A stretch of DNA of 64,000 nucleotides from Sphagnum compactum (lineage: Eukaryota; Bryophyta; Sphagnopsida; Sphagnales), in the NCBI GenBank assembly GCA_965153455.1, contig OZ234493.1:3534001-3598000 (forward strand). The letters run 5' to 3'. Every line of letters begins with the position of its first letter. Position 1 is the first letter of the stretch. This document shows, in pieces, positions 1 through 13,206 of the stretch. The notes below the pieces were generated by a model. That model saw only the letters and a program-made list of their open reading frames with translations, was not told the origin of the DNA and did not search any database. A program made the translations under genes and the position numbers.

Positions 1-2893
1 TTGTTTGTCATCTCCCAAACCACGACGGCTCTTGTCACACTTTTGGTACCATCGGAAAGCCCTCGATAAGTGGGTGTGCATCGAGTTGGTTTCATAATGT
101 TTTGACTAATGTTTGCTTAATTTTAAGTTTCTAGCCAAGTTTAGGTAGGATCTCAATCTAGGTCTAAGAACCAAACCCGTTGGATATACATGGACCCAAA
201 ATTGGTCAAGAACTGAACCTGGCATTAAAACCAAACTTTGAAGGGCCTTCATGTATTTGGACCTAGCCAAAAACCAAATGTGTTGGGTCTTAAATTCTTT
301 TTTACAAGGTCCAACTTTTAGGGTTTGGTAGGACTAGGGCCTTAAGTTTATATAATGTTTAAATTTTTTTCATTTTAAAGTCCTATGTCTAAATTCTAGG
401 GTTTTAGGATCATAGGTCCTAGCTTTAAGCTTTAATATAAAAAGGCATCTTCAATGGTAGCATTAAAATGGCCTTTACACAAATATGTTGCGATGTTTCG
501 TAAGTTGTTCCATATGATGGATAAAGGCCCAAATAAGGCCCTTGTGAATGGAAAACTTTGTCGACTAATTATTCTTTATGTTGTTCCCTGTTGTTGATCT
601 TGGGAACATGTTGAGGAACCTTTAGAGAATATAAAAGGAACATCATGAAAACTTTTGGGAATGTGGTGGGAACATTTTGGGAACACCAAAAATCCCCCAA
701 ATATTTTTTTTAGAAATCAATTTTCAAACCACCCACAAGAATAAGTCAGAACTTATTGAATTTGGAATGGTGCCATGCAATGAACATTAGTCATGGATGG
801 AGCATAATGAGATTGGAATTAGATAGTAACACACATGCAATAGCCTTGAAACACACTAACCTCATCATTAGCACCAAAAGACATTAATATTTTTTTGAAA
901 ATGAAATCAAGGTTTGAAATACCTCCAAGCACAAGAATTGTCTAACCATTGTAGTCATGTTCACTACATTAAAAACGTCAACTACATGTTTTAAAAATAG
1001 TAACATAAGACCCTTTGTCCAAATTTGAATGGTAGATGCATGGATTGAAAGCTAAATTGATTGTTAACTAAAGTAAGTTCATCACAAAACAATGCAAATA
1101 CATTAGCCTTATCCAATGCAAACATCATAGCTTGCACGACAAGGTATGGAGAATATCAGGCACACCCAAACTTGCATTATCACACCAATGTTTCTTTTAG
1201 CAATGTTTAATTTTTAGCAATTCAAGAAGAAACCTCATATTCTCAAATTTGTCACGGGTCTGCTAAACAATAATAAATATATAACGATAACAAATTGAAC
1301 ACATTGCATCTTGTTAGAAGCCAAACTTTGATTAATAACAAGTTGAAAAACAAGATTAAGAAGGATTTGAGCAAACGTAACCTACATTATTATGCATGCA
1401 CATTTTTTATTCTCATAACAATTTCCAACTTTCACCCCAAAAATAATAGAAGTGGTTTTCCTCCTCCTAGAATGTTTTGACAAAAAATAAAGTTTGGTTA
1501 TTAATAATTTTGCTACCCTTAGTTTTTAAACATAGTATGTACCTTACAAAATTCATCAAACCATCCCCATCAATAACAAATTTTCTCGACATAAATTAAG
1601 TAGCCTAAACATCCTAAAATTCATAGGCAAGTTCGTATTTCCATTTCTTCACAATAGATTTTGTCAATTCAAAATCTTGCAACAAATCTATGACAATTGC
1701 AACAATTATAAGGTTGTTATATGAAGCACATTAAGATTAGAACCTAAATGGAGGTCATTCAATGTTTAAAAGGGAGGTGATTCAAAGGTAGAAACTTTTG
1801 GTGTAGATGTATGAAACCTAGAATTGAACAATGTTTTGTACCTAAAATTTGATGGAAGCTTTGGTGGGGCCATGATGCACAAAATTGACTTCAAAAACAT
1901 GAACAATTTTTTTTTATACAAACATAAACAAAACAAATAGCAAAAGAACTAAGATTGATGAGGAAAAAAATTTAGAACAATGGAACTAAGTTCGACATCA
2001 AGTTGAATCTGTGGTTTGCCACCCAATTGCCACCTACATGTTGCAATTTACAAACAAATAATTAGTCAATGTAAACATAAAAAAATAAGTTTTAAGTTTA
2101 TTGAATGAGTTGTTTCCACATTGCAGAATCACACAAAATGAAAAATAACAAAAACTCACAAGGTTGTGTGTCACATAGTGCATTTGAACATGCTAAAACT
2201 TACATGTTCATGGCACACTTTGAGCCTTGAACACAAATGCTTGAATAACCTTGAACATGAGCTTGAACAATGCCTTATTTGTTTGTATAACTATCATTTT
2301 ACAAAATCACAATTGATTAAGTTACAAAATCACAAAGAAAAAATCATAGTCAATAAATCTTCTTTTATGAATCTCACAATGCATCACATTTGGCACAAAT
2401 TGCAATGTGTTTGAACTTTTCAACAATCAACAAAATGCACATAATGTATAGACTACAACTTACAAAAATTGTGAATAATAAATCATAAACTTCAATCTTA
2501 ACATTTGTGACTTGTAGGTTGTAGTTCATGGTAAATATTAATCTTTTTTTATTATTCTAATATTTAATTTTAATGTATTTAATTTTGTACTTAAACATAT
2601 CATTATTCAAACTATCAAAGTCTATAATAACAAAAAAACTACCAAAAAAATAGAGAATCAAACAAATCAAAATGTTTCAAAATCCATATTTGAACCATAA
2701 TCGGATCTGCATTGAACTTTAAACATAATTCAGAACAACATGAAATTCAAAATCAAGGTAGGGTCTTATCTAAAGTGGCCCTAAATTGTGCACCCTGGAT
2801 GTGCTAAATATTGATAGAGGGCTGCTGTAGGGCATTGCTCTAAGTAGTGCAAAATTTACATAACATTTTTTTTCCACCTCAATTGTAGGGTTT

Positions 2894-3005
2894 GAGGAAA
2901 TTTTTATTTGAATTTTCCAAAGTAAATTTTTTAAAAATAAAATAAAAATCAATATGATGGAGGAAATTTTTATTTGAATTTTTTCCAAAGTAAATATTTT
3001 AAAAA
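2894..3005 (+). repeat. Two-copy direct repeat, period 66 bp
   Basis: A block starting gaggaaatttttatttgaat at 2,894 recurs at 2,960 with the same continuation (ccaaagtaaat). The second copy has two extra T bases. It is a local tandem duplication in AT-rich intergenic DNA. Confidence 0.7.
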
Positions 3006-3649
3006 ACCTTTTTTGCTTTATTAGTTTTCTATCTTTCAAATGTTTAATGTTTTGGGATTGATAACCTACTTGGATGATAACCGGGTCATGTAAGTAGGTC
3101 ATTAGATTTTGAGGCGAAAGGAGAGAACCACAAACAATAATATTTAGGATTGTGAATAATTTTGATGAGCCAATGAAAAAAAAAGGGCTCGTCACTAATA
3201 AAATATCAAAGTCCAAAGGTTTTCTTTTTAATTTATAAAATTAATTAATATAATAATTCTAAAAATTTAAATTCTTTTTATGGCAGAGTCCCAAAGTTCA
3301 AAGTCCAAAGATTAGAAGTCATGAGTAAGGATCATTTTTTTTTTAACTCTCTAATTTTTATTTATTAATAATTACCTCCTTTTTTTATTAATGATTATTT
3401 TTCTCTTTTATTTTATCCATCATGGATATAATTTTTAATGTAATTTAAATGAAATTTAAAATTAACATAAATAATAGCCAGATATCGAAAACCAAATGAG
3501 AACATGATAAGAGAAAAAAAAAAGGTTGAATGTCACTCGTAGTGCACAGCAACGTGAAGCCCAAGTTGATTTTGCCTTGCCTTGTTTTGCCGTGGCCATT
3601 GGCATGGGCAAATTGTGAGGCAGTGTTTTTTGGGATCTATTTAGTGATG

Positions 3650-3810
3650 TAGCCAAAGTGGCGATGATTCACATGAAGATTTAGCCAGATTTGGCTAAAA
3701 GAAAAAAATAATAAAACTAAACCTTTTAAAAATTGGTTTTTATACCTTTTTTTCGATACCTAGTTGAACCATGTGTAGAAATCTAACATTTTTTGTACAT
3801 TTTTGAATGA
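3650..3810 (+). repeat. Dispersed repeat family 2, copy 1
   Basis: The block begins with gccaaagtggcgatgat and continues with agatttagccagatttggct, then a T-rich part with a 'gataccta..gaaccatg' segment. The same order of blocks is seen at 30,690-30,860 on the same strand, and reverse-complemented at 10,690-10,855 and 25,680-25,830. No coding capacity or clear terminal repeats are visible, so it is an unclassified non-autonomous element. Confidence 0.6.
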
Positions 3811-5283
3811 ATGAATGAAATGTAATGTGAATGAAGATCATTAGGTCATCTAGGGTTTAGGGTCTACAATCTTATTGAAATTAACTTCAAAATGGGTACT
3901 TGCCTTTTTTTTTTTAAGGTTGGCTTCTTTCTATGCATCTTCATAGCATTTTTTATCTTGAAAGTTCATTGATCCCAAGACTATTTTCAACCACTTTGCT
4001 GAGCTTTCAATTTCACTTTAAGTTAGTTTGGTGTCCTACAAAGGCCGAACAAAGATGCCCAAAAACTTACTATCTAACATTATTGGAATTATAAAGAAAT
4101 GACAAAACTCATCTAACCCTAAGGGTTTCTTCAAATTCTTGTTATGGAAAAGGGTAATGGCCATTGGGTGCTAGTCATAAATATTGTAACATAGTTATTA
4201 ACCTAACTAAAAGAAATCTATGTCAAAGGAAACTTCAAAGGAAAATTTATTAGAAGCCTAAACTTGTCTAGATTTTAAATTTCTTAAAACTCCATAGTTT
4301 TATGATTAAGGTGCACAATTCTTAGCAATACAATTCAAATTGAATAGTCAATATGTTGGTGGTCCCATAAATGGTATGCTTTTTGACAATGAAGTACTTT
4401 CAAATTTGTTCCATTGATGTTCCCCAAGCTCCCAAAGCTTTGTAATTACATGACTAATGGGAACAAAAAGCAAAAGAAAAAAAGATGACCCCCCCTTACT
4501 TTGACCTTGATCATTAACTAAATAATAATAGTTTGTTTTTTATAATGATCATATCCTATTCCTTGACCACATGAAGCCCAATGCCTTATTGTCACTTTGC
4601 AAGTGGTTAAAGGTAATATCTAGGATGGGCCCTAATGGTGAACTAGTCCCACCAACCAAAAAGAAAATTTGGGTACCTAGGTGTTTAAGCTTTAGTGGTA
4701 GCCCATCTCTAGAAGGCATTCACATTAAAGATTTATCATTCACTTGTCACACAATTGACAAACTTTTGTTTCATACATTTAAGATCTTTACTATGATACT
4801 TTTTTTGCAATATCAAAATGTACAATTACACTAAATATTAAAGTATAATTAATATGTGTTTTATGTGATGTATTCTAATATGAAAACTCTTAAAAGTTTA
4901 TGTGCCTTGAGTAGTTTATGTGCCTTGAGTTTGTGTGAACATTGGGTTAGCATGTATGTGGCAAACACACAACCATCTCTTTTTCAACATAAAAGGAGGC
5001 CCACATGGATCTTGTTACATTTGTCAAGGAACATGAAAAAGTTCAAGTAGGTGATGGAAAAAGCAAGTAAAATAAGTTGTTGCTTCTCCTAGTTGACATC
5101 ACTTTTAGCCACAACAATAAATTGTTCCATATGGGAATATGATTGATACTTAAAAATTTAGTCCCAAGGTTGAACTATGAAGTACTCTATTTATTCTTCT
5201 TTAATTACCAATTTACCTAAAGACCCCAATTATGGCAATCCCATTACAATTAGGTTGGCTATTGTGGATAACATCTAGCATGC

Positions 5284-5360
5284 TCTAATTCATGAATTGA
5301 ACCCACAACCACTTGCCCAACTCGAAGGTGGGTTTGAGTCCCAAGAAATTGAGCCATTAT
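5284..5360 (-). mobile_element. Possible tRNA-derived SINE fragment
   Basis: Read on the minus strand, this has an A-box-like tggctcaattt and, about 40 bases later, a B-box-like gggttcaattc. That order and spacing resemble the internal RNA polymerase III promoter of tRNA-derived SINEs. The boxes are imperfect and no 3' tail or target-site duplication was found, so this is a weak call. Confidence 0.3.
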
Positions 5361-5589
5361 ACAACCATTCGGATCAAATTGAATAATGTATGTTGGACTC
5401 GATATATCCAATTTATAACCTTGTCCAATGAAATCAATCCTTTGGTCATGGTATAATGGAGTTTTTAGTATTTCAAGTTGTAGAGTAACCATTGTTAGAC
5501 TTTTTTTTAAGTCATTTTCCTTGAAAGTAATCCCCAATTGAGATTTTTTTTTTTTTTTTTTGTTTGGGTGCATCAAACTAACGAATCAA

Positions 5590-5690
5590 GTAATTAACAC
5601 TTGAAGGCTTATCACTCAATTCAAGCATGATTTCCTTTCATATTTGGCTATTCGAAAACTCGATACATACATTGCATGCCCCCTAAATAC
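5590..5690 (+). repeat. Dispersed repeat family 3, fragment
   Basis: The segment containing caattcaagcatgatttcc and catatttggct followed by gatacatacattgca matches, in reverse complement, the 50,100-50,215 part of the longer copy at 50,065-50,575. The third copy, at 57,930-58,320, lacks exactly this part. The flanks of this fragment do not match the family. Confidence 0.7.
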
Positions 5691-8600
5691 TCTTCAAGTT
5701 CATACCCAAAAAAGAACACTATTAAAAGTCCCATTAAAATGGCTATGTTGAGTATTGGATCTAATGGATTGGAAGTAGGTCATGATTGCTTCTTTGGGAC
5801 TATTCCAAAGAGTGGTTTTTAAGCCATTTCTCCATCATAAGAAAAAATTTATTGAAGTGTGAAACTGAAGGTTCCCCCCCCCCTCCCCCCTTCAACTTTA
5901 CTCACTTTATGGCCTTTAAATTGAAAGCATAATCATCATATCAAAGGACTTGTCAATATATCCTTTAATACTATGAACTTTGGCATATGATACCGAAAAT
6001 ATAGAAAATTTGCCCACAACAAATATCACTTGTTAGTTAGTGCTATCATTGATTTAAACAAATTTCTTTGCAAAAAATATGCATAACTCAAACCCGGCAA
6101 TTGCAATGCTTACTCCTTTGTCCTATAAAGCAATACCCACTAAGTAAAAAGCCGCTACATCTTTGGTGTATTTCTAATGTCCCATCTTTTACACCCGTGA
6201 ATCCAACAAACAAATGGAATAGTGTAGAAATCTTTCTCAACACATGATGAAGTAAGAAACAACCCATTTGCCAAATGGGAATGGAAATTTGTAACCTACC
6301 TTCTTCACCATCACTAGCTCACACACATATTATATTATATTATATAACTTTGTTTTCCAAAATCAAAATTCTTAACACATTAGATTTTGTGTATTTTTGT
6401 TTAATAATTTTAAAAATATGATACCATCTCTATACCTTGCATACTGTCACCCATGTTCAACAATTATTGTTGAAAGATTTAATATTTATTTATTTGTTTA
6501 TTTGAAAGAAATGGGATTGTTCCATAGTCATTACAAATGAATTGCTTTGAGAGGGGTTGGATCATCATATGTTAACCTAAGTGAATCAATTTGATAACCA
6601 TAATAGCTTAAGGTTAGATCACCACCTATGGATAGGCTAACTACATGATAAGCTCTAAACCATAACGATAATCTCGCTTAACCCCTTTTCACATTATCAA
6701 CCTACTATCGAACTTGGTTACCATTAACTTTGCATTACCCATGTTCACAAATAAGGATAATTATACCACCTATTGATAGGTGGTAGGTTGGTACACAAGC
6801 TTTGCTCATGATTTTATTTTATAACAATTTTTTTTTTAAGGATCTTTTTCTTTTTACATTTTTCTTTTCTCATTTGTGTTAAGTATGTTTTAGTAGCGTC
6901 TTGCTTTGTTCTTGCACTTTGCAATATTTGTTTATGTTATACTCTCATTCTATGTTCCAATATTCTTTTCATAGTGTGTTTCAATAGTTACATTGACCTT
7001 CTTTTTTTTTTGTTTTGTCTTTTTTTTTGCAATTTTGACCTGTTGTTGTTTCAAATATTAACCTATTTCATATCAATATTCTCCTTCTTTTTTTACAATG
7101 TTGATCGCAACATCAACCTGTCTTTGTCACGTCATTGTGACATTCTTTTTTTTCCTTTTTCTCTGCAATATTTAATTGTGCATCCTCATTGTTTGTAGCA
7201 TCAACGTTCCCAATGTTGTTGTAGCATCATAACACTTGTTCTTTTGTTTTTTTATATAAAAACGTTTTTTTTTTTTTTTTTGTGTTTTCAAAAAAAATTG
7301 TTTGTTTATTTTCTACAAGTTGTTTTTAACAACATTTTTTTTTGTTTCATTGTGATTTACTATTCATTCAACACAATGAGATAGTTGAAAGTTGTTTTGC
7401 TTGCACAATTTTGCAATCGTTAATTCAAGCACATGATTTTTTAATTTTAAATTAGTTGAATATCTACTTTACATACAAATTTGATTTTGGTGAATTATAG
7501 TCAACATCTTTTTATAAAACCACAAACAATAGTAGATATGTGTTTAAATTTATGGTTAATGTGTTGACCTTTTATAGTTATAAGATTTCTTGTGTTTATG
7601 AGTTGTTATTGAATCAAGAATTTGACGATTGGGTTAAAGCATGAAGGGAAAATTGGTAAAGAAATTAATATACAAAATGGAGAAGAAGAATACAAAATAT
7701 AGGGATGTGGTTCATGTGAGCATTAAGTAGCTTGATCACTATACAAATTAGCACATGTTTATGAATACTTGAAATGTAATGAATTTTTTTCCACTAAAAA
7801 ATCGACAATTCATTTAATGGTATCGGTGTGTATACTTGTTGTATATGAAGTTTTCAAAGGGTTAACTTTAATGGGCTACAAGGGGGAGATATTTCAAGGG
7901 TCAACCAATGACTTGCATTAGAACATTACCTAGGAAATTAGAAACCACACAATCATAAATGTGGTTGAAAAAGCCTACATCTACTTCATTTCTTATCCTT
8001 GAACAATTAAACTAGTGTGTACATCAAAATTGCATCCAATCTTACTTATATCACCGAAACTGAAGAATGGTAATGCTATTTGAATTCAAATTCAGAGGAA
8101 ATTCAAAATTGTCAGATGCTTCGATTGAAATCAACTTGTTTGGAATCATTCAAAAATTCGGAGTTCTTATAATTGTTATTTGCAATCTATATTGTGTATC
8201 ATGATTCACATTAACGTTCATGTTCATTATGTAACATCATTATCTTACTTTTGATTACTTAGAACATGCAAGTTATGAATAATCAATTATTTTTCTAAAT
8301 CTTTAAAAAAACTAAGCATGTCAACTTGTGGAAGTAGCAACACTTGGTCTTTGATAAATGCATGACATGTTGTCGTATTCAAGTTTGATAACACAATCAC
8401 CAAGTTTTTGCGAGCTTTCTTATTTGCAATATCATCCATTATTCTTATGCATACGAATATTATGTTGTTAGGTTGTTAATGTTTATGTAGCTTAGATGAA
8501 TTATTGATTGTGAACTTTGATGATGTAAGTCCCAAGGGATTCAAGTGCAATAGATTGCATAAAGCAACATGAGTGTTGAATTTGAATATTTTTACTTATC

Positions 8601-10689
8601 ACACCCAAAACTTAAAAACTTTTATAATTTCACACAATCATCAAGAATAAGACTTTGATGGTCTCACTCAACGATAAAAATAATAATAAATTGCTCAAAA
8701 AAATTGAACAACAAAAAAAATCAAATGTTTTCACTCTATGCTATCAAATGGTTTTAAAAGAATAATTAAATGTTTTATTCTTTGAATTAAGAGTCAAAAA
8801 TGAAAAAGAATGTCATATATAACATGATTCCTAATTTGCTTTCTTAAGAAACCAACAAGTTAAAAATTATAAAAAATAGCCATCTCCTTATTTATCATTT
8901 ATATTGTTTTTGACATTAAACACACTTGTGCATGATAATTGTAGATGTAAGTCTAAGGATCTATTAAAAGCTTTAGCCATGTGTCACATGCCTTTTAATC
9001 TCCTATGCAACTTTCAAATTTTAAATTTGCACATGTGGTTGAAATTTAGTTGTACATTCATATTAAAACATATTTAGTTGCATGTCAAATGTTCAATTTT
9101 TGTGAACACAATTTCTCATAGTTCAAGCTAAAAGACCTGAGGTTTATTGTATAGAATCCACATGTACAAGATAATGACATCACTAATACAATGTATACAT
9201 TGTTTCAATTCCACTTTAGAAATATACTTTCAGTTAATCACATAGTTTGCAAGTGAAGTGATATCTATTTTGGGTTGCAAGAGAGTTGATGATTAGTCAT
9301 ATCATATTTAAATTACATTTTTGCAATAGTGAAGCAACAGTCTTTATATATTGAGAACTTAATTGCATAACTAATTGTACCATAATGAACAACATAATTG
9401 ACAACTAGTTGCAATTTTTTTTTAATATTCTAACTATTCAATGCCATGGTGCCAACTGGTAATTGTCATGGTGACAATGTGTATGTGTGGCATGACTATA
9501 CATGTTAAGGTCCTGCGATAATTGCAAGGTAGAGGTTTTCGACAACTTTCATGCACTTGTTCACAAAGTTAATATGCATTGACAACAATCATATATACTA
9601 GACATATTGAAATTGTATAGGATCCAGTTTGTAAAGAATACGTGATTATCATACAACACATGAATTTTTGATGTGACATTTTTTTTTTAATTGCCCCATA
9701 AGATTTCTTTGGAACAAATGTAGCATAGTTGCACATTACTTGCACTAAAAACTTAGTTGAAAGGTAGTGAGGTTTTTGGGGACATGATTTTTCATAATGT
9801 TGTCAATGATGAGAAAAAACATATTGTTGCAAATTTTTAAAAACGTTTGTGTTTCCAAGTGCAGGTGTCGAAGGAGTGTTATTAGCAAGATTGATGGAAA
9901 TAATAAGGAAGTATGTGGTTAAAGCTTATAAGAGGTTTTGAATCTACATATAAATTCATGAAACTTGGTGTTCATGCCACTTGAGAATTTGCAACTAGAT
10001 TTGGAACGTCTTGCACATTGCCTTGTGATTAGATATCTTCATTCTCATCTTGGGTTTATTGTGCAAGCTATTTGTAGATTGCATCACCTTTAGCACTCAC
10101 GTCCCTAATAATATTTTCTCCTTGACAAGATTCAATCGATTTGTAATATATATATTTTTGAATTGATGAAATAATTTGAAGCTCCTTTTTTCTTCACACA
10201 ACAAATCCCAAAAACAAGTATCGATTCCTTTATGATAATTTGCAAGTCTTTTTTGTAATTAGAGTCCAAAACATTCCACTTATCTTTACACATTGTTTCA
10301 TTTTACTTTTGATCTTCTTTTCCAATTTTTGAGCAAATCTTTTTCAATGTTGCATACACAAGACCACATGTGTGCGCAAATCAATGAGGTTCTTGTACTT
10401 GTGGGTTCTCTTGAGGTAAAGGCCACCACTTGAGGGAGCGAGCCCAAGGGTGTTCTCAAACTTCAAAAGAACCCATGAGTTTGGGAACCTCCATGGGAAC
10501 ACAAGAATTTATAAAGATAGGAGGATTTCCACTAGCACAATGTTGTAGAGTTCTTATGGGGGGAAATCTTTTACAAAAATTAGCATTTTTTTGGGTGAAT
10601 TTTTGCCACTTGTCAAATTTTTTTACAAAATTTTTTTTGTATAAAATATTCTTTTTTTCAAAACAATTGCCAAAAATTGATTAAAATGA

Positions 10690-10855
10690 TTTTTTTAGTA
10701 AAAAAAATCACCATGTTTTTAGACGTTGTTCAAGCATATAGCTAGAATACAAAAGGATTTTAATCAAATTCTACTTTCATAGCTAATCTATAGCCAAACA
10801 TGACTAAATCTATTTATGGATGATTGCCAATGTGGTAACATCACAAAATTGAAAA
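10690..10855 (-). repeat. Dispersed repeat family 2, copy 2
   Basis: Plus-strand landmarks are aaatcaccatgtttt, ttctactttcatagct, ctatagccaaaca and gccaatgtggtaaca. The same landmarks recur in order at 25,680-25,830. The reverse complement corresponds to the copies at 3,650 and 30,690. Copies are clearly diverged. Confidence 0.65.
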
Positions 10856-11153
10856 AAATTAAAATAAAATAAAAATTGCTCAAATTAGATATAAAATAAA
10901 AAGAAGAGTTGTTTATTTAAGCATTTAACAATAGAGGAAAAAATAAAATTACAAACCTCTAAAGCATCAACAATGAATTAAATGCAAGATTGGTCCCAAC
11001 ACATTAAGCACTAGTCTTGACGCACTAAGCGAAATTCAAAGCTGTTTAATTAAATAATTAGTTTCTTTTTGTTGAATTGTAAATTGAGAATCTCTATCAT
11101 GGTTTTCTTTGCTTCAAATTTGTGGCATAAAAAAGTTGGCAAAAATTTCCATT

Positions 11154-11622
11154 AAAAAAAACAAGGGGTACAGTGTTACACATTTGTGGCCTTGCCATTT
11201 ACATTAAAAAAAGGCAAGAAATTTTTTTATGGAAACTCAATTATATTTCACCATGCAAAAATATAATCTTCAAAGAAAATTCCTCTATAAAAAAACCAAA
11301 ATCCTTCAAGATATTAGAACTCTATTATAACTAATCTCAAGTTTCAACCACAAGCCAAAATATCATACACTACAACAAAAGGTGTCCTTGTACACCAGGT
11401 GATTTCACTGGATTTTGAGTGAACGGGGACCAATGAAGAAACAATGAATTCACTGGTTTAGTGAACAAGGACTAGTGAATTGCACCCACATTTTGTAGTA
11501 GTGAATTTTCAAAAATCCTTATATAAAAATAGACCTTTTATTATGTAGGGGCCAAAATCCATTAAGCTACCATACTCTATAGTGAATCTAAACACAATAT
11601 ACTTGCCTTGGTAGGCATGGCC
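11154..11622 (+). repeat. Dispersed repeat family 1, copy interrupted by an insertion
   Basis: This block matches 31,281-31,630 through a long series of shared words in the same order: acaagggg, catttacattaaaaaa, caccatgcaaaaatataatc, ccaaaatccttcaa, ctaatctcaagtttcaac, aaaatatcat, then after the insertion aaaatagacct, aagctac and gaatctaaaca. The match breaks at 11,368 and resumes at 11,504. Those are the limits of the CACTA-like element described separately. No protein is encoded. Confidence 0.8.
11368..11503. mobile_element. CACTA-like miniature inverted-repeat element (136 bp)
   Basis: The left end reads cactacaacaaaagg. The right end, reverse-complemented, reads cactactacaaaatg, so the two ends form terminal inverted repeats starting CACTA. 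Plant CACTA (CMC) transposons typically begin CACTACAA and are followed by A-rich sequence, so this fits a non-autonomous CACTA derivative. The related repeat at 31,281-31,630 is uninterrupted at the same point (near 31,503), which supports both limits. A perfect 3-bp target duplication is not visible: flanks are ata and aat. No transposase is encoded. Confidence 0.7.
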
Positions 11623-12110
11623 AATTTTTTTTAAAAAAACATATAAACATTATAAAAGTATGATACAATAATATGTGCTTAAGGGGTGCCATGCCTCCCT
11701 AATTGTTATTAAAAATTAAAATAAAATTAAGGGCACCTAGTCCACTAGTGGCAACCCAAACATATTAACAAGAGAAATTGTACTCTTTTTGACTTGAACA
11801 CTCCCTTCCCCCCCCCCACCCCCCCTTCCACCATGTTTAAATAAATTAATAAAAATTAATAAATGAAAAAAAGAAAAAAATTAGAAGAAAACCAAGAATT
11901 TTTTTTTTAAAGAACCGAAAAGAATTTTTTTTTTTTAAAGACCAAGAAAAAAAAATGTTTTATAAAAAAAAGCAGAAGAAGAAGAAGAAGGGGACAAGGG
12001 ATCTCCAAGATTCTGATTGCGTTCCCATAGTGCTAGTGGCAACTTTTAATTACCCAAAAAGAGAAAACAATCCCATGGGAACAACAAAGGGAACGAGTCA
12101 ACGTGGGACA

Positions 12111-12198
12111 CAATTGGGAACGTTTGCAAACATGGGAAGAGAGCAACAAGGGAACAATTGGGAACTTTTGCAAACATGGGAAGAGAGCAACAAGGGAA
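12111..12198 (+). repeat. Tandem duplication, 2 x 44 bp
   Basis: The unit beginning caattgggaac at 12,111 is repeated at 12,155 with one visible substitution (gtttgc versus tttttgc context). Both copies contain gcaaacatgggaagagagc. The near-identity implies a recent event just upstream of the first GA microsatellite. Confidence 0.85.
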
Positions 12199-12237
12199 CG
12201 TGCCCAGTGGCGAGCGCGAGCGCGAGAGAGAGAGAGA

Positions 12238-12274
<37 letters not shown>

Positions 12275-12594
12275 GGCGAAGACGACAAACGCAGTTGCGA
12301 GAATTTTGAGTTTTGTCGCGAAAGTCTGGCGGCCGCCATCGCCCACTTCTTTTTTTTTTGTTTTTTTTTTCGTTTTTTTTCTCCTCATGGTTTTCATATG
12401 GTTTGCGTGCTGTTTGCTGCAGTGTGTGTGTGTGTTTTTGGAGAGGACGGTACTTTGAGTTTGTTATTTTAGCATTACTTTTTCCTCAATGTTTGTGTTG
12501 CTGCAGATTGCATGTGTTTTAGAAGAGAGAGGCGAGGCGGATTCTTAACATGATTATGCACACACACTCCTCTGGTAGACACAGACAGAGAGAG

Positions 12595-12642
<48 letters not shown>

Positions 12643-12879
12643 TTGAAAGGGAGTAGTGAGAAAACTAAGAAGAAAACTCAAGAAATTTTGTGTGTCTGTT
12701 TGTAAATTATTAGTCGCGTTTGCCTTGTTCGTAAGTTGGAGGACGGACTATCTCTAAGTGGGGGTGGGGAGGAAGCCCAACCGGAACGTTTGCTGGAATT
12801 TTGATTTCAATTCTATCTTGGACATCTGCATCGTCGTCGTCGTCGTCGTCGCGGTGAGCTTGAATTGTGATATGTGGAT

Positions 12880-13206
12880 GACCCAGTTATTAGGGGAAGG
12901 AAGCAGTACCGGGAGCAAAAGCAGTAGGAAGGATGCACAAGGAAGGAGAAGCAGCAGGCTCCTTCGATTGTAACCGTGCCGGTGCCGACCCTGTTAGCAG
13001 AGAAGCAAGCAGTACCGGGAGAGAAAGCAGTAGGAAGGAGAAGCTGCAGGTTTTGGTTGTAATCGTGGATTCGACCCAGTTAGCAGGGGAAGGAAGCAGT
13101 ACCGGGAGCGAAAGCAGCAGGAAGGATGCACAAGGAAGGAGAAGCAGTCTTTGGTTGTAATCGTGATGTCGGCCCAGCTAGCAGGGAAAGGAAGCAGTAC
13201 CGGGAT
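12880..13206 (+). repeat. Four-copy ~100-bp tandem repeat in the 5' leader
   Basis: The core gaagcagtaccggga occurs four times, with its agtacc at 12,905, 13,011, 13,099 and 13,197 (spacings 106, 88 and 98). Complete units continue with aaagcag..aggaaggatgcac, then aaggagaagcag and ttggttgtaatcgtg; unit 2 lacks the gatgcac part and unit 4 is truncated. The last copy ends about 110 bases before the chosen start codon. Confidence 0.85.

Larger units (their letters stand above)
1..12000. other. AT-rich intergenic desert
   Basis: No gene is supported in this stretch. Open reading frames are short, low-complexity and without recognisable domains. The sequence is AT-rich with homopolymer runs, including a C-run at 5,876-5,890 and another at 11,805-11,825. 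Parts that can be assigned to repeats are listed separately: 2,894-3,000, 3,650-3,810, 5,284-5,360, 5,590-5,690, 10,690-10,855 and 11,154-11,622. The rest looks like decayed transposon and intergenic sequence, with no terminal repeats or polymerase motifs that I can read. Confidence 0.7.

Noticed and set aside
3462-3656. 64-residue minus-strand reading frame (MATSLNRSQKTLPHNLP...)
   Set aside because: Slightly less biased than its neighbours, but no domain, splice signal or partner exon. It abuts a dispersed repeat.
12046-12472. Overlapping frames with Leu-Ser or Arg-Glu repeats near the GA microsatellite
   Set aside because: They are translations of the GA/CT repeat in several frames on both strands. 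The region is the promoter or leader of the downstream gene.
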